NCBI RefSeq assembly: GCF_001953175.1
Contig: NZ_CP018258.1
Span: 1,702,210-1,766,209, forward strand
Source of the DNA: Dehalogenimonas formicexedens
GTDB lineage: Bacteria; Chloroflexota; Dehalococcoidia; Dehalococcoidales; Dehalococcoidaceae
DNA length: 64,000 nucleotides
Direction of reading: 5' to 3'
Part shown: in pieces, positions 27,729-37,477 of the stretch
Position numbering within the stretch: position 1 is the first letter of the stretch
Layout: each line of letters starts with the position of its first letter
Made by a program: the position numbers and the translations under genes
The notes under the pieces: generated by a model
The model's database searches: none
The model's input: the letters and a program-made list of their open reading frames with translations, nothing else
What the model was told of the DNA's origin: nothing

Positions 27729-28913
27729 ATGACGCAAGCGGTTATCCTGGCGGCGGGTGAAGGGCAGAGACTTCGCCCTTTCACCAATACCCGACCAAAA
27801 GTCATGCTGCCCATCGCAGGGAAGCCTATACTCCAATACGTCATCGAAGCCCTCGCTTCTTTTAATATTCGTGACATAGTTATCGTTGTCGGTTACCGTA
27901 AGGAACAGATATTCGACTCACTCGGTTCAGGTGAATCGCTCAAAGTAAGAATCCAGTATGTCGAACAGCAGCCCCAATTGGGCACTGCTCACGCACTTCA
28001 GCTTGCCGAGCCTTTAATCCAGGACGAATTCTTCTTACTTCCGGGTGATAATCTTATCGCGCGAGAGACTATTCAGGACTTCATTTCGTGCCCTCCTTGG
28101 TCAGTTCTTCTAAAAAGCGTGCCTGAGGTCAGCACCGTCCGCTATGGGGTGGCCATGGTGAATGAGGACGACGATATCCAAGCCATAATTGAGAAACCGA
28201 AACAACCCTGCGACGGGGTAGTAAGCACGAGCATTTATCATCTCAAGCATGAAATATTCGAATACATCGGAGATGACACGAGCATTCCCGTTGTAATCAA
28301 CCGGATGATCAACAACGGTATCAACTTCAAAGCCGTGAAAACGACGGGTCCCTGGCTGGATGCGGTTTATCCCTGGGACTTGCTACACCTGAATGATTTA
28401 GTTTTAAAAAGCCTGCGTCCGACCCTGAATGGCACCATCGAAAAGGGCGTATCTATTCGTCATTCCGTTTCTACAGGTGAAAATACGACGCTCCGCGCCG
28501 GTTGCTATGTCGATGGCCCGGTCCTCATTGGCAAGGGCTGCGACATCGGTCCCAACACCGTCATCAATGCGGCGAGCACCATAGGTGATAATGTCTCCAT
28601 TGGGCCTTTCTGTCTTATAGAAAACAGCATCATCGGCAACGACGTGACCATTGGTTCAGGCAGCACGTTACAGAACTCGATCATCGACAATGGCAACCGT
28701 ATCGCACCTCACTTCGTCGCGGCCAGTGAAAAAGCTGAAATCAGGATAGACCGTGAATTCCATGAAGTGCCGGTCGGTGTCATGATGGGCATGAACTGCA
28801 AGATAGACAGTCGGGTTAGCGCGGATGCGGGTACCATTCTCGGAAATGGATGTCAGGTTAAGGCGGGCAAGTCCATCTCGGGACGGATTCCTGATGGAAG
28901 CCGGTTAGTATAG
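27729..28913 (+). CDS. GlmU-like bifunctional sugar-1-phosphate nucleotidylyltransferase / acetyltransferase
   Basis: From the ATG at 27729 the protein has 394 residues. The N-terminal nucleotidyltransferase domain has AAGEGQRLRPFTNTRPK, and the C-terminal third is a left-handed beta-helix of hexapeptide repeats (from IRHSVSTGE onward). It probably makes UDP-GlcNAc from glucosamine-1-P, as archaeal-type GlmU/ST0452 enzymes do. The longer frame from 27672 is rejected because it would place the promoter inside the coding sequence. glmS follows one base later. A second homologue lies at 47.8-49.0 kb. Confidence 0.88.
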   Translation: MTQAVILAAGEGQRLRPFTNTRPKVMLPIAGKPILQYVIEALASFNIRDIVIVVGYRKEQIFDSLGSGESLKVRIQYVEQQPQLGTAHALQLAEPLIQDEFFLLPGDNLIARETIQDFISCPPWSVLLKSVPEVSTVRYGVAMVNEDDDIQAIIEKPKQPCDGVVSTSIYHLKHEIFEYIGDDTSIPVVINRMINNGINFKAVKTTGPWLDAVYPWDLLHLNDLVLKSLRPTLNGTIEKGVSIRHSVSTGENTTLRAGCYVDGPVLIGKGCDIGPNTVINAASTIGDNVSIGPFCLIENSIIGNDVTIGSGSTLQNSIIDNGNRIAPHFVAASEKAEIRIDREFHEVPVGVMMGMNCKIDSRVSADAGTILGNGCQVKAGKSISGRIPDGSRLV

Positions 28914-28914
28914 T

Positions 28915-30705
28915 ATGTGCGGAGTTGTAGGTTACATCGGTTATCGCCAGGCCCAAGAGACGCTACTCCAGTCACTGGTGCGGCTGGAATACCGAGGCTA
29001 CGATTCTTGCGGAATTGCCGTTGTCGACGGTGACCTTAAGGTCTTCAAGGACGCTGTGCGGGTAGCCGATCTCGCAGCAAAGGCTCAACCTCTTAATGGT
29101 ACTTTCGGCATCGGTCACACCCGATGGGCAACATGCGGTGAGCCAAATCAGGCCAACGCCCATCCTCATCAGGATTGCACCCATACCATCGCCGTGGTCC
29201 ACAACGGCACCATCAACAACCATGTGCCACTGAGGAGCCGACTTAAAAGCCAGGGACACGTTTTTACCTCTGATACCGATACCGAGGTGATCGCCCATCT
29301 TATCGAGAATCACTACCACGGCGATCTCGCATCCGCCGTGCGCTCCGCTCTCGCTGAAATCGAGGGCTCCTATGCCGTAGCCGTGGTACACCATCACGAA
29401 CAGGATAAACTCGTGGTTGCCAGGAAGGGTAGCCCTCTAATAATCGGTCTGGGCCAGGGCGAGAATTGGGTTGCTTCTGACGTGCCGGCCATCCTCGGTT
29501 ACACCAATCGTGTCGTATATATGGAAGAAAACGAACTCGCGGTAGTGACGCGGGATGGCATCAAGTTGTGGCATGGGGACAACGAAAAAATCCCTGAAAT
29601 CAAACATGTCGAATGGACAGCGGAGCAAGCACATAAGGGTGGCTACGACCACTTTATGATCAAGGAAATTCACGAACAACCACGGATTATCCGAGAGTCC
29701 AACAGCACCTCAATCCACTCCGGTGTTAAAGATGCAGAGCTTTCCGGCATCCTGTCTTTAGACCCGCCGCCTTCCATCCTGATCCTGGCCTGTGGCACCT
29801 CGTATCATGCCGGGCTTATTGCCAAGTATCTCGTCGAAGAACTACTAGGCTTATCGGTTAATGTCGAGCTCGCCTCGGAGTTCAATTATCACCGACATCG
29901 AACGCCAGAGGCGCTCGCTATCGTCATCACGCAATCCGGCGAGACAGCGGACGCCCTATTGGCTATGCGCCGGCTTCGTGAGCATGGCACAAAACTTTTA
30001 GCGATTACCAATGTCCCGGGTTGCACTGCAAGCCGCCTCGCGGATGAGACATGGTACACTGGGGCAGGTCCGGAAATCAGCGTCGCCGCCACCAAGAGCT
30101 TCACCGCCCAATTAAAAGTCATCTATCGGCTGTTGCTCTCCTGCTCCAGGCTGGAGAGGCGGGATTTCGACCGGCTGACACTGGCGCTAAGACTCCTGCC
30201 CAGCGCTATCCAGGGGGTGCTCGATAACCAATTAGAGATACGATCATGCGCTAAATACCTGGCTTCGTGCTCCGGGGTCATCTTCATTGGGCGAGGCCTC
30301 AACTACCCAATCGCCTTGGAGGGCGCACTTAAACTCAAAGAAGTCGCTTATATTCCCTCTCAGGGCTACGCTGCGGGGGAATTAAAACACGGACCGCTTG
30401 CCCTGGTTTCGAAAACGACCCCAGTGGTAGCGGTATTAGGCCGCGATACGACCCACGATGCCATGCTGACGACCCTCCGGGAGATCAAAGTGCGGGGTGC
30501 TCCGCTGATAGCCATTGCTCCTAAGGGAGATGACGGTCTCGATGGCTTAGCCGACTATATTATCCCCAGACCGGAAGTCGACAACTTAGTATCGCCAATG
30601 TTGAATGCGGTGGTGTTACAACTTCTGGCATATTACACCGCTTTGGAACTCGGCTGCCCTATCGACATGCCGCGCAACCTGGCCAAGAGCGTCACTGTTG
30701 AGTGA
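28915..30705 (+). CDS. glmS: Glutamine--fructose-6-phosphate aminotransferase (isomerizing)
   Basis: The 596-residue enzyme makes glucosamine-6-P from fructose-6-P and glutamine. The N-terminal nucleophile Cys2 (MCGVVGYIG) starts the class-II glutaminase domain, with GHTRWAT at about residue 63. Two SIS domains follow (ACGTSYHAG; ITQSGETAD), and the C-terminus ends PRNLAKSVTVE as in all GlmS. It lies one base behind the GlmU-like gene and must be translated from the same mRNA. No glmS ribozyme is present upstream. Confidence 0.97.
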   Translation: MCGVVGYIGYRQAQETLLQSLVRLEYRGYDSCGIAVVDGDLKVFKDAVRVADLAAKAQPLNGTFGIGHTRWATCGEPNQANAHPHQDCTHTIAVVHNGTINNHVPLRSRLKSQGHVFTSDTDTEVIAHLIENHYHGDLASAVRSALAEIEGSYAVAVVHHHEQDKLVVARKGSPLIIGLGQGENWVASDVPAILGYTNRVVYMEENELAVVTRDGIKLWHGDNEKIPEIKHVEWTAEQAHKGGYDHFMIKEIHEQPRIIRESNSTSIHSGVKDAELSGILSLDPPPSILILACGTSYHAGLIAKYLVEELLGLSVNVELASEFNYHRHRTPEALAIVITQSGETADALLAMRRLREHGTKLLAITNVPGCTASRLADETWYTGAGPEISVAATKSFTAQLKVIYRLLLSCSRLERRDFDRLTLALRLLPSAIQGVLDNQLEIRSCAKYLASCSGVIFIGRGLNYPIALEGALKLKEVAYIPSQGYAAGELKHGPLALVSKTTPVVAVLGRDTTHDAMLTTLREIKVRGAPLIAIAPKGDDGLDGLADYIIPRPEVDNLVSPMLNAVVLQLLAYYTALELGCPIDMPRNLAKSVTVE

Positions 30706-30739
30706 TATCGCCCGTCTGACAATAAATGGAGGGGGTGTT

Positions 30740-30835
30740 TTGAGGAGAGTTGATTTACAAGCGCCGAACTGCAGACCTCAGAACGCCGAGGGGTACGGTT
30801 CTTCAGAGTGGCCGTATATGAATCTGCCTGAGTAA
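30740..30835 (+). CDS. Possible 31-residue peptide
   Basis: A short frame starts at TTG 30740 behind the strong purine tract GGAGGGGG four bases away, and encodes about 31 mostly polar residues ending MNLPE. It sits alone in the 250-base gap between glmS and the aminotransferase gene. No homology is known to me; it could equally be chance. The rest of the gap holds the GGAG site of the aminotransferase at about 30946. Confidence 0.2.
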   Translation: MRRVDLQAPNCRPQNAEGYGSSEWPYMNLPE

Positions 30836-30955
30836 TTTATACTGAACGAGTTTCCTGTAGAACTAAATATATTCATTGAATAGTCGGCAGTCCAAAACGG
30901 GTAACCAAGTAAGGCGCGTATATTCCGCACCCAACATTGAAACCAGGAGTCTCTC

Positions 30956-32041
30956 ATGATACCTATTGCGCAACCGGTAATAGACCAAGCCGCAGTTAAT
31001 GCCATTTCGGCAGTGCTATCCAGCGGCAAATTGGCTCAAGGCGAACAGGTCAAGTCATTCGAGGGAATGTTTGCCTCGTATTGTGGTACGAAATATGCGG
31101 TGGCGACTTCCAACGGAACCAATGCTCTCCAACTAGCCCTACTTGCTTCTGAGATTGAACCTGGGGATGAAGTAATAACCACCCCATTTAGTTTCGTGGC
31201 ATCTGCCAACTCCATTCTATATTGCCAAGCAAAACCTATTTTTGCTGATATCGACCCGCTCACCTTCAATATCGACCCTAAGAATGTGGAGCGACTTATT
31301 GGCCCACGAACGCGCGCGATACTTGGGGTCCATCTTTACGGTCAGCCCTTCGATGTGAACGAGATACTCTCATTGTGTTCAAAACATAATTTGGCTTTTA
31401 TCGAGGATGCCTGTCAGGCACATGGGGCAGAGTACCATGGACAACGAGTTGGGTCGTTTGGTATCGGCTGTTTTTCCTTTTACCCAACGAAGAATATGAC
31501 TACTGGCGAGGGTGGCATGATGACCACCAATGATACCAGAATAGCCGAAAAGGCGAGTGTGCTCAGGAATCACGGTCAAAGGGAACGCTATAAACATGAA
31601 ATGCTTGGTTACAACTTCCGCATGACCGACATAGCTGCTGCCATTGGGATCACACAACTTGCTCGGCTCGATGAATTCAATGCCAAACGCATCCAAAATG
31701 CCAATTATTTGAGCCAAGCCATTCGTCGAATTAACGGTCTCATATCGCCTTTTGTGGCCAACGGCATCAAGCACGTATTCCATCAGTACACTATTCGCGT
31801 GACTTCAGACTACCCAATCTCCCGAGACGCCCTCAAGGAGCGATTGCAGGAAAAGGGTGTAAGCAGCGCGGTACATTACCCGATTCCTATTCATAAACAA
31901 CCCATGTACGAGCGACTCGGTTACAGCGTTACACTGCCTGAAGCGGAAAAAGCTGCCAGCCAGGTGCTCTCGCTCCCTATCCACCCGTCTCTAACCCAAA
32001 GTGATTTGGATACGATTATCGAAGCATTAATATATGAATAG
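30956..32041 (+). CDS. DegT/DnrJ/EryC1 PLP aminotransferase, WbpE-like
   Basis: This 361-residue sugar aminotransferase carries the PLP lysine in [15 protein letters not shown], plus GTNALQLAL and ACQAHGAEY. In the WbpE role it would transaminate UDP-3-keto-GlcNAcA at C3. The gene has a GGAG site eight bases before the ATG and overlaps the following acetyltransferase by 8 bases. It is the first gene of the run that holds the dehydrogenase, 3-dehydrogenase and 2-epimerase, which supports this role over that of a 4-aminotransferase. Confidence 0.88.
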   Translation: MIPIAQPVIDQAAVNAISAVLSSGKLAQGEQVKSFEGMFASYCGTKYAVATSNGTNALQLALLASEIEPGDEVITTPFSFVASANSILYCQAKPIFADIDPLTFNIDPKNVERLIGPRTRAILGVHLYGQPFDVNEILSLCSKHNLAFIEDACQAHGAEYHGQRVGSFGIGCFSFYPTKNMTTGEGGMMTTNDTRIAEKASVLRNHGQRERYKHEMLGYNFRMTDIAAAIGITQLARLDEFNAKRIQNANYLSQAIRRINGLISPFVANGIKHVFHQYTIRVTSDYPISRDALKERLQEKGVSSAVHYPIPIHKQPMYERLGYSVTLPEAEKAASQVLSLPIHPSLTQSDLDTIIEALIYE

Positions 32042-32600
32042 TGGCGTTATCACCAGAGGTTTAGTTAACATCGGCGAAGGAGCCGACATCGATAATGGTG
32101 TTGTACTCGGTCATGAGGACAACGGAGTGTTACTCATTGGGTCCGGTGCTCGGATTCGTTCGGGAACCATCATCTATTCCGGTGTGACTATTGGAAACAA
32201 CCTCAAGACTGGACACAATGCACTTATTCGAGGGAATAGTGTCATCGGCGACAATGTTCTCGTTGGTACCGGTGTAGTTATCGATGGCTATTGTCAGGTG
32301 GGCGATAATGTGAGCCTGCAAACAAACGCATATGTGACCACCTATACAGTGCTTGAAGAAGATGTGTTCATGGGACCTTGTTCCGTAACCACCAACGATA
32401 AATACATGGTCAAAGGAGCGGCTCTCAAAGGTTCCGTGATAAAAAAAGGGGCTCGTATCGGCGCCAACGCTACAATACTTCCAGGCGTTGTTGTCGGGGA
32501 AGGCGCCGTCGTTGGGGCTGGATCTGTAGTTACAAAAGAGGTCGGCGCTGGGAAAACCGTGGTAGGCAACCCTGCAAGTGAACTCGGCAAAGAAACTTAA
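32034..32600 (+). CDS. Hexapeptide-repeat sugar N-acetyltransferase, WbpD-like
   Basis: The 188-residue protein is almost wholly a left-handed beta-helix of [LIV]-G-x4 repeats. An Asn/Asp-rich loop ([10 protein letters not shown]) interrupts the helix, as in WbpD/PglD-type amino-sugar acetyltransferases. The ATG overlaps the aminotransferase stop (ATGAATAG). The expected reaction is acetylation of the new 3-amino group from acetyl-CoA. The stop is directly followed by the next ATG. Confidence 0.85.
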   Translation: MNSGVITRGLVNIGEGADIDNGVVLGHEDNGVLLIGSGARIRSGTIIYSGVTIGNNLKTGHNALIRGNSVIGDNVLVGTGVVIDGYCQVGDNVSLQTNAYVTTYTVLEEDVFMGPCSVTTNDKYMVKGAALKGSVIKKGARIGANATILPGVVVGEGAVVGAGSVVTKEVGAGKTVVGNPASELGKET

Positions 32601-33914
32601 ATGATATACAACCTCTCTGAAACGGAAATTAGATCAAGAATAGCAAACCGCGACGTCTCGATTGGCTTCATCGGCCTAGGGCGGGTTGGTCTCCCTTTGG
32701 CTGCAACTCTCGCAAATGAAGGTTTCCCCGTGCTAGGCATGGACATAAACAAGAATACTGTGGCAACCATCAATGCCGGCCGAACGCCGATCTCGGATGA
32801 GAACGGTCTAGGCGATCTCATTAGCAACGTTGTGGGAAAGGGAAAACTGACAGCGACTACAGCCATCGAGGATACTGCCGAGTGTGACGTCTACATCATC
32901 TCAGTGCCCACTTTGATCAAAGATCAAGACCCGGATATAGACGCCGTGGTGACGGTCTCCCATCGGTTGGCTAAAATATTGAAACCAGGCAAACTTGTTG
33001 TTCTTCAAAGTACGGTGCCACCTGGCACTACACAAAATACCCTCGCGGCCATCATTCAACGGGAAAGCGATCTGATCCCTGGTTTGGATTTCGGTTTAGC
33101 GTATTCCCCGGAACGAACACAAGCCCCTCAGGTACTACGTGATCTGAAATCATATGCTAAAATCGTCGGAGGCCTGGATAGCAAGAGCGCACTTATCTTG
33201 GGTGGACTCTATGGTGCTTTTGCTCCTAGCATTATAACCATGAGCAGTATCATTGCTGCCGAACTTGATAAAGTAGTTGAGAACACATATCGCGACGTCA
33301 ACATCGCATTCGCAAATGAATTAGCCCAGATATGCAACGTATATGGTGTCAATGTGGATGAACTCATTCACACCGCAAACTCACAACCATATTGCCATAT
33401 CTTAAAACCAGGCCTCGTAGGCGGACATTGTATACCCATGGACCCTTACTACATCATCAGTGATTTGATTCACCGTGGCTATTTCCCCCGGCTGATAAAA
33501 ACCGCTCGTGATCTTAATGAATCGGTTTTTAAGAATATAGCGGATATGCTGGATAGGGATACGCATCGTGTGGCCGTACTGGGTCTGAGTTTCAAGAAAG
33601 ACGTCAAATCTTTCGAGACGTCACACTCTTTGAAACTGATCAAATTGTTGGAGTCAGAAGGCAAAGATGTAGTGGTGCATGACCCGTTTATCAGTGATGA
33701 GACGTTTCCTTTCAAAGCCACGGCTAACATTGATACTGCATGCCAAAATGCCGACGCTATCATCGTTTCGACCGAACACTCGATATACGAAGCGCTAGAT
33801 CTCGCCCACCTTCGTTCTTGCATGAACGGTCGGCTAATCATCGATGTTCGAGGTATTCTTAGTCCTACCAAAGTCGCACAATATGGATTTGAGTATCGCG
33901 GGCTCGGAAGGTAA
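32601..33914 (+). CDS. UDP-N-acetyl sugar 6-dehydrogenase, WbpA/WecC-like
   Basis: The 437-residue NAD enzyme oxidises C6 of UDP-HexNAc to the uronic acid. Seen: IGFIGLGRVGLPLA (Rossmann), VPTLIKDQDPD, KVVENTYRDVNIAFANELA, the catalytic Cys region VGGHCIPMDPYY, and a C-terminal UDP-binding domain with LGLSFKKDVKSFETS. The length is typical. It begins immediately after the acetyltransferase stop. With the neighbours it fits WbpA (UDP-GlcNAc) better than WecC (UDP-ManNAc). Confidence 0.92.
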   Translation: MIYNLSETEIRSRIANRDVSIGFIGLGRVGLPLAATLANEGFPVLGMDINKNTVATINAGRTPISDENGLGDLISNVVGKGKLTATTAIEDTAECDVYIISVPTLIKDQDPDIDAVVTVSHRLAKILKPGKLVVLQSTVPPGTTQNTLAAIIQRESDLIPGLDFGLAYSPERTQAPQVLRDLKSYAKIVGGLDSKSALILGGLYGAFAPSIITMSSIIAAELDKVVENTYRDVNIAFANELAQICNVYGVNVDELIHTANSQPYCHILKPGLVGGHCIPMDPYYIISDLIHRGYFPRLIKTARDLNESVFKNIADMLDRDTHRVAVLGLSFKKDVKSFETSHSLKLIKLLESEGKDVVVHDPFISDETFPFKATANIDTACQNADAIIVSTEHSIYEALDLAHLRSCMNGRLIIDVRGILSPTKVAQYGFEYRGLGR

Positions 33915-33918
33915 TTAC

Positions 33919-34836
33919 ATGTTGAAGGTGGCGATCATCGGTTTAGGTACAATGGGGCAGCATCATGTGAGGGTGTATTCGGAGTTAGGTTGCGATATAG
34001 TCGGTTTGGTAGACACTGATGAAGCCCGCGGCAAAGAATTTGCTCAAAAGTACGGTAGCCGTTGGTTTTCTGACTATCATGATATTCTTGACAAAGCCGA
34101 AGCTGTGAGCATTGCAGTCCCTACTAGTCTGCACAGTCTAGTCGCTATTGACTGCCTCAACAAAGGCATTCACTGCCTAGTAGAAAAACCCATTGCTTCT
34201 ACGGTGGACGAAGCCAGGTCAATGATTGAAGCCGCCCAGAAGCACGCAGCCAAACTAATGATTGGTCATATTGAACGCTTCAATCCCGCTGTCCTAAAAT
34301 TAAAATCCTTACTCGATGAAGGTATCTTGGGAAAGTTGATGATCGTTTCTACCCGCCGGGTTGGGCCATTTGCCCCCAGAATAAGAGACGTGGGTATCAT
34401 AATTGACTCTGCCACCCATGATATTGATGTTATTCGTTTTTTGATGAATCGCGATCCGGTACATGTGTACGCCAAATCCGGGAGTTTCCGGCATGAAAAA
34501 GAAGACCATTCTGTAATAGTCTGCGACTTCGGTGATGCAGTGGGATCAATAGAAGTGAATTGGTTCACTCCACATAAAGTAAGAACTCTTGTGGCCACCG
34601 GTAGTGAAGGGATCGCCTATCTGGATTATATTCAACAAGATCTAAGGGTGTTCAATTCCGTAGTGAACCATGATATCGTCATAGAAAAGGGAGAGCCACT
34701 AAAACTGGAACTGGCTCATTTCCTTGACTGCATCATCACCGGGAAAACTCCTCTGACTGATGGAGAGTCTTCAACTAAAGTACTTGAGATAGCTTTAGAG
34801 GCAACACAACCAAGAGGTACCCGAGTATATGTATAA
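33919..34836 (+). CDS. Gfo/Idh/MocA oxidoreductase, UDP-GlcNAc(A) 3-dehydrogenase (WbpB-like)
   Basis: From the ATG at 33919, with GGAAGG eight bases upstream, the protein has 305 residues. It shows the Rossmann motif AIIGLGTMGQHH, the family motif EKPIAST, and GHIERFNPAV and DSATHDIDV near the active site. It would oxidise the C3 hydroxyl to the ketone, making the substrate for the aminotransferase. The longer frame from 33844 overlaps the dehydrogenase gene and is unlikely. The end overlaps the next start by 8 bases. Confidence 0.88.
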   Translation: MLKVAIIGLGTMGQHHVRVYSELGCDIVGLVDTDEARGKEFAQKYGSRWFSDYHDILDKAEAVSIAVPTSLHSLVAIDCLNKGIHCLVEKPIASTVDEARSMIEAAQKHAAKLMIGHIERFNPAVLKLKSLLDEGILGKLMIVSTRRVGPFAPRIRDVGIIIDSATHDIDVIRFLMNRDPVHVYAKSGSFRHEKEDHSVIVCDFGDAVGSIEVNWFTPHKVRTLVATGSEGIAYLDYIQQDLRVFNSVVNHDIVIEKGEPLKLELAHFLDCIITGKTPLTDGESSTKVLEIALEATQPRGTRVYV

Positions 34837-35608
34837 AGGCAAATCCATAGGTGTAGTGGTCCCTGCCTATAATGAACATCGCCATATTACCCTCACGATA
34901 AACGGAATACCGGATTTCGTAGATCGGGTATATGTAGTCGACGATAATAGTAAAGACAATACCTATGGCATAGCTTGTGCTTTAGCCCATCGCGAGTCTC
35001 GGATATGCGTAATTCACCGTTCCATCAATGGGGGGGTGGGCGCAGCAATTATCACCGGCCACAAGGAAGCGATAAAGGAAAGGATGGATGTGGTCGCGGT
35101 GATGGCCGGGGACAACCAGATGGATCCAGCAATTCTTCATAAAATCATCGACCCTGTCGTTGAAGGGTATGCTGATTATTCTAAAGGAAACCGCCTCTCG
35201 AATCCGGTTCACATTCGGGAAATGCCTCGTTTTAGGCGCTTTGGCAACTACCTACTGACAGTGCTAAACCGTATCGCCTCAGGTTATTGGCATATTAGCG
35301 ACCCTCAAAATGGCTATACTGCGATTTCACGGGACGCTCTGATAAAACTTGATCTCGAAAAAATCTATGTGGGATTTGCTTTCGAAAATGACATGCTTGT
35401 CAGACTTAAGCTTGTCGGAGCCAAAGTCATGGATGTTCCGCATTCGGCAATCTATAGGGATGAAAAGTCTAAAATCAAATACCCGATTTTCATTTTAAAA
35501 ACGAGTTGGATGCTGCTATTTAGCTTTATCAGGCGTGTCTTGAACCCTATCACTCGCTCCTCGGTCAAGCATATCGCACCAAACCGTGAGCCAAGTACGT
35601 ATGCTTAA
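34829..35608 (+). CDS. Family-2 glycosyltransferase (DPM1/DPG-synthase-like)
   Basis: The 259-residue GT2 protein has VVPAYNEHRHI, VDDNSKDNT and the DNQMDP metal motif, then a C-terminal hydrophobic stretch (IFILKTSWMLLFSFI). This form resembles enzymes that load a sugar on polyprenyl phosphate, such as dolichol-phosphate mannose synthase, or add the first sugar of a glycan. The start overlaps the previous stop. Donor and acceptor are unknown. Confidence 0.85.
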   Translation: MYKGKSIGVVVPAYNEHRHITLTINGIPDFVDRVYVVDDNSKDNTYGIACALAHRESRICVIHRSINGGVGAAIITGHKEAIKERMDVVAVMAGDNQMDPAILHKIIDPVVEGYADYSKGNRLSNPVHIREMPRFRRFGNYLLTVLNRIASGYWHISDPQNGYTAISRDALIKLDLEKIYVGFAFENDMLVRLKLVGAKVMDVPHSAIYRDEKSKIKYPIFILKTSWMLLFSFIRRVLNPITRSSVKHIAPNREPSTYA

Positions 35609-36416
35609 TCGAGTGATCAGTAATTTGGATTTCTCTATCTCTAAATACCAAGTTCTATGCAAAGCTATCTCCAAATCTGGCTACACAAGCATTACCCTTG
35701 CTGACTATCTAAAGTTAGATTCCGATCATAAGATGCGTCCATATCTCATCATGCGCCACGATATCGATAGAAATCCAGAGAGGACTCTCGATATAGCTAG
35801 ACTCGAGTATGATAACGGGATTAAAGCGACATACTATTTCCGTACATCAACCGCTTCAAAGGGGATTATGGACAAGGTGGCGTCCTATGGCCATGAAATA
35901 GGCTTTCATTATGAGACAATTGACAAAATGAAGGGTGATGTTAAGTCTGCGATTGATTTATTTAAGAATGAACTTGCGCAATTTCGAGTCTATCACCCAA
36001 TTGTCACAGCATGTGCGCACGGCAATCCTTTAACGAAGCACGATAACAAACACATTTGGAAGCATTGCAGATTGTCTGAATTCAAACTAATCGGAGAAGC
36101 TTTCCTTTCATTAGATTTTGCACGGTTCGCCTATTTTTCTGATAGTGGTAGAACCTGGCGAAAAAGTAGGAGCCAGAAAATGCATGGTAAAGATGACGTC
36201 GGCTCCATCTACGACTATTTGCAGCCGAAAGACACAGATGAGTTGGTTGGTATTATCAATGCTGGTACGCCCGGCAATATATGCGTGCTGACCCATCCTG
36301 AGCGATGGTGTAGTAAGCCAACTGACTACATAAAAAGATACGTGCTTGATCTGATATTTAGTGCTGGTAAAACAGGAATTCATCTATTTCGCACGGTTTC
36401 CCGGAATAACATATGA
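35601..36416 (+). CDS. Polysaccharide-deacetylase-like protein
   Basis: The protein of about 271 residues has NodB-like features: RHDIDRNPERT (metal-binding Asp pair) and GHEIGFHYETID, with a later ACAHGNPLTKHD. I chose the ATG at 35601 because it overlaps the previous stop; a GTG at 35586 is also open. It may remove N-acetyl or O-acyl groups from a glycan intermediate. It lacks a signal peptide, so it acts in the cytoplasm. It overlaps the FemAB-like gene by ATGA. Confidence 0.75.
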   Translation: MLNRVISNLDFSISKYQVLCKAISKSGYTSITLADYLKLDSDHKMRPYLIMRHDIDRNPERTLDIARLEYDNGIKATYYFRTSTASKGIMDKVASYGHEIGFHYETIDKMKGDVKSAIDLFKNELAQFRVYHPIVTACAHGNPLTKHDNKHIWKHCRLSEFKLIGEAFLSLDFARFAYFSDSGRTWRKSRSQKMHGKDDVGSIYDYLQPKDTDELVGIINAGTPGNICVLTHPERWCSKPTDYIKRYVLDLIFSAGKTGIHLFRTVSRNNI

Positions 36417-37474
36417 CAATTTCTAACTTAGATGTAATTACAACGGACAGCGCGAATGACTTGGAATGGGACCATTTCGTTCGCATCCATACTGAAGGTA
36501 CGATATTCCACAGCCGACAATGGCGTGACATTCTTTGTAATAATTTCGGCTATAAGCCAGTTCATCTATTCGCATATAATGAATCGAGTAAATTGTGTGG
36601 CGTATTACCCTTATTTGTAGTGAAAAGTCCGTTGACAGGGCAACGGATTGTGTCTGCCCCATTTTCTTACATCTGCGGACCGATAGCTGATTCCGATTCT
36701 GTTTCATCGCAGCTTGTTAAGCGCGCAAGAGAGGTCTTGGTCGACCTACGACTTAAGCATCTTGAAATCCGAATGTTCCCGTCCGATGAAGGGGCTTTTC
36801 CGCCCGGATCCGAATTCACACAAGACAATCGTTACTCCACCTACATATTGGGGCTTAAAGAACCGATGGAGCTTTGGAAATCTCTCGACTCCGGAAGCAT
36901 CCGCTGGGGTATAAGAAAGGCAATCAAGGACGGGGTAAAGATAAGATCCAGTATCTCCAAGGATGACCTCAATTCGTTCTATCGGCTTAACTTAGCAACA
37001 AAGCAGCGCCTAGGAGTTCCTGGGCACCCAAAGGCCTTTCTTGCGGCCATACTCAACGACTTTGGCGAAAACGCAAGACTCTACCTGGCTGAGTACAATA
37101 ATAGGATTATTGCAGGTATCATTACCATTGCACATGGAAAAACTGTCCTATATGCCTATGGCGCTGCTGATAATGCTTTTCTGATACATCAACCTTACAA
37201 CTTACTCCTATGGACGGCCATCGAGGATGCTTCTAAGCATGGTTTTCTTCAATTCGATTTCGGAAGGGTATCACCATCAGAGCCTGGTTTAGCAGCCTTT
37301 AAACGAAGGTGGGGTGCGACCGAAAAGAGGCTTGTATACTACTATTACCCCTCAGGAAAAGGGAGCTTCAGTCAGGACCAACGAGGACTCCAGATGGCTT
37401 CTAAGTTGTGGAAATTAATCCCTCCCCAGGTTGTTGGGCCACTGAGTAATATTTTGTTTAGGCACATAGGATAA
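36413..37474 (+). CDS. FemAB/GNAT-fold acyltransferase-like protein
   Basis: The 353-residue protein has the double-GNAT outline of FemAB-like proteins: FHSRQWRDIL at the N-terminus, a coiled central KAIKDGVKIRSS region, and AGIITIAHGKT ... YNLLLWTAIEDASKHG ... FDFGRV ... FKRRWGA, typical of the group found in exosortase and EPS loci. Classic FemX/FemAB enzymes add amino acids to lipid II, but this subgroup acts in surface polysaccharide loci, perhaps transferring an amino acid or acyl group. It sits mid-operon between a deacetylase-like and a DUF354 gene. Confidence 0.78.
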   Translation: MTISNLDVITTDSANDLEWDHFVRIHTEGTIFHSRQWRDILCNNFGYKPVHLFAYNESSKLCGVLPLFVVKSPLTGQRIVSAPFSYICGPIADSDSVSSQLVKRAREVLVDLRLKHLEIRMFPSDEGAFPPGSEFTQDNRYSTYILGLKEPMELWKSLDSGSIRWGIRKAIKDGVKIRSSISKDDLNSFYRLNLATKQRLGVPGHPKAFLAAILNDFGENARLYLAEYNNRIIAGIITIAHGKTVLYAYGAADNAFLIHQPYNLLLWTAIEDASKHGFLQFDFGRVSPSEPGLAAFKRRWGATEKRLVYYYYPSGKGSFSQDQRGLQMASKLWKLIPPQVVGPLSNILFRHIG

Positions 37475-37477
37475 ATT

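Noticed and set aside
28700-28914. glmS ribozyme
   Set aside because: glmS is translated from an mRNA one base behind the GlmU-like gene, so there is no leader in which the ribozyme could lie.
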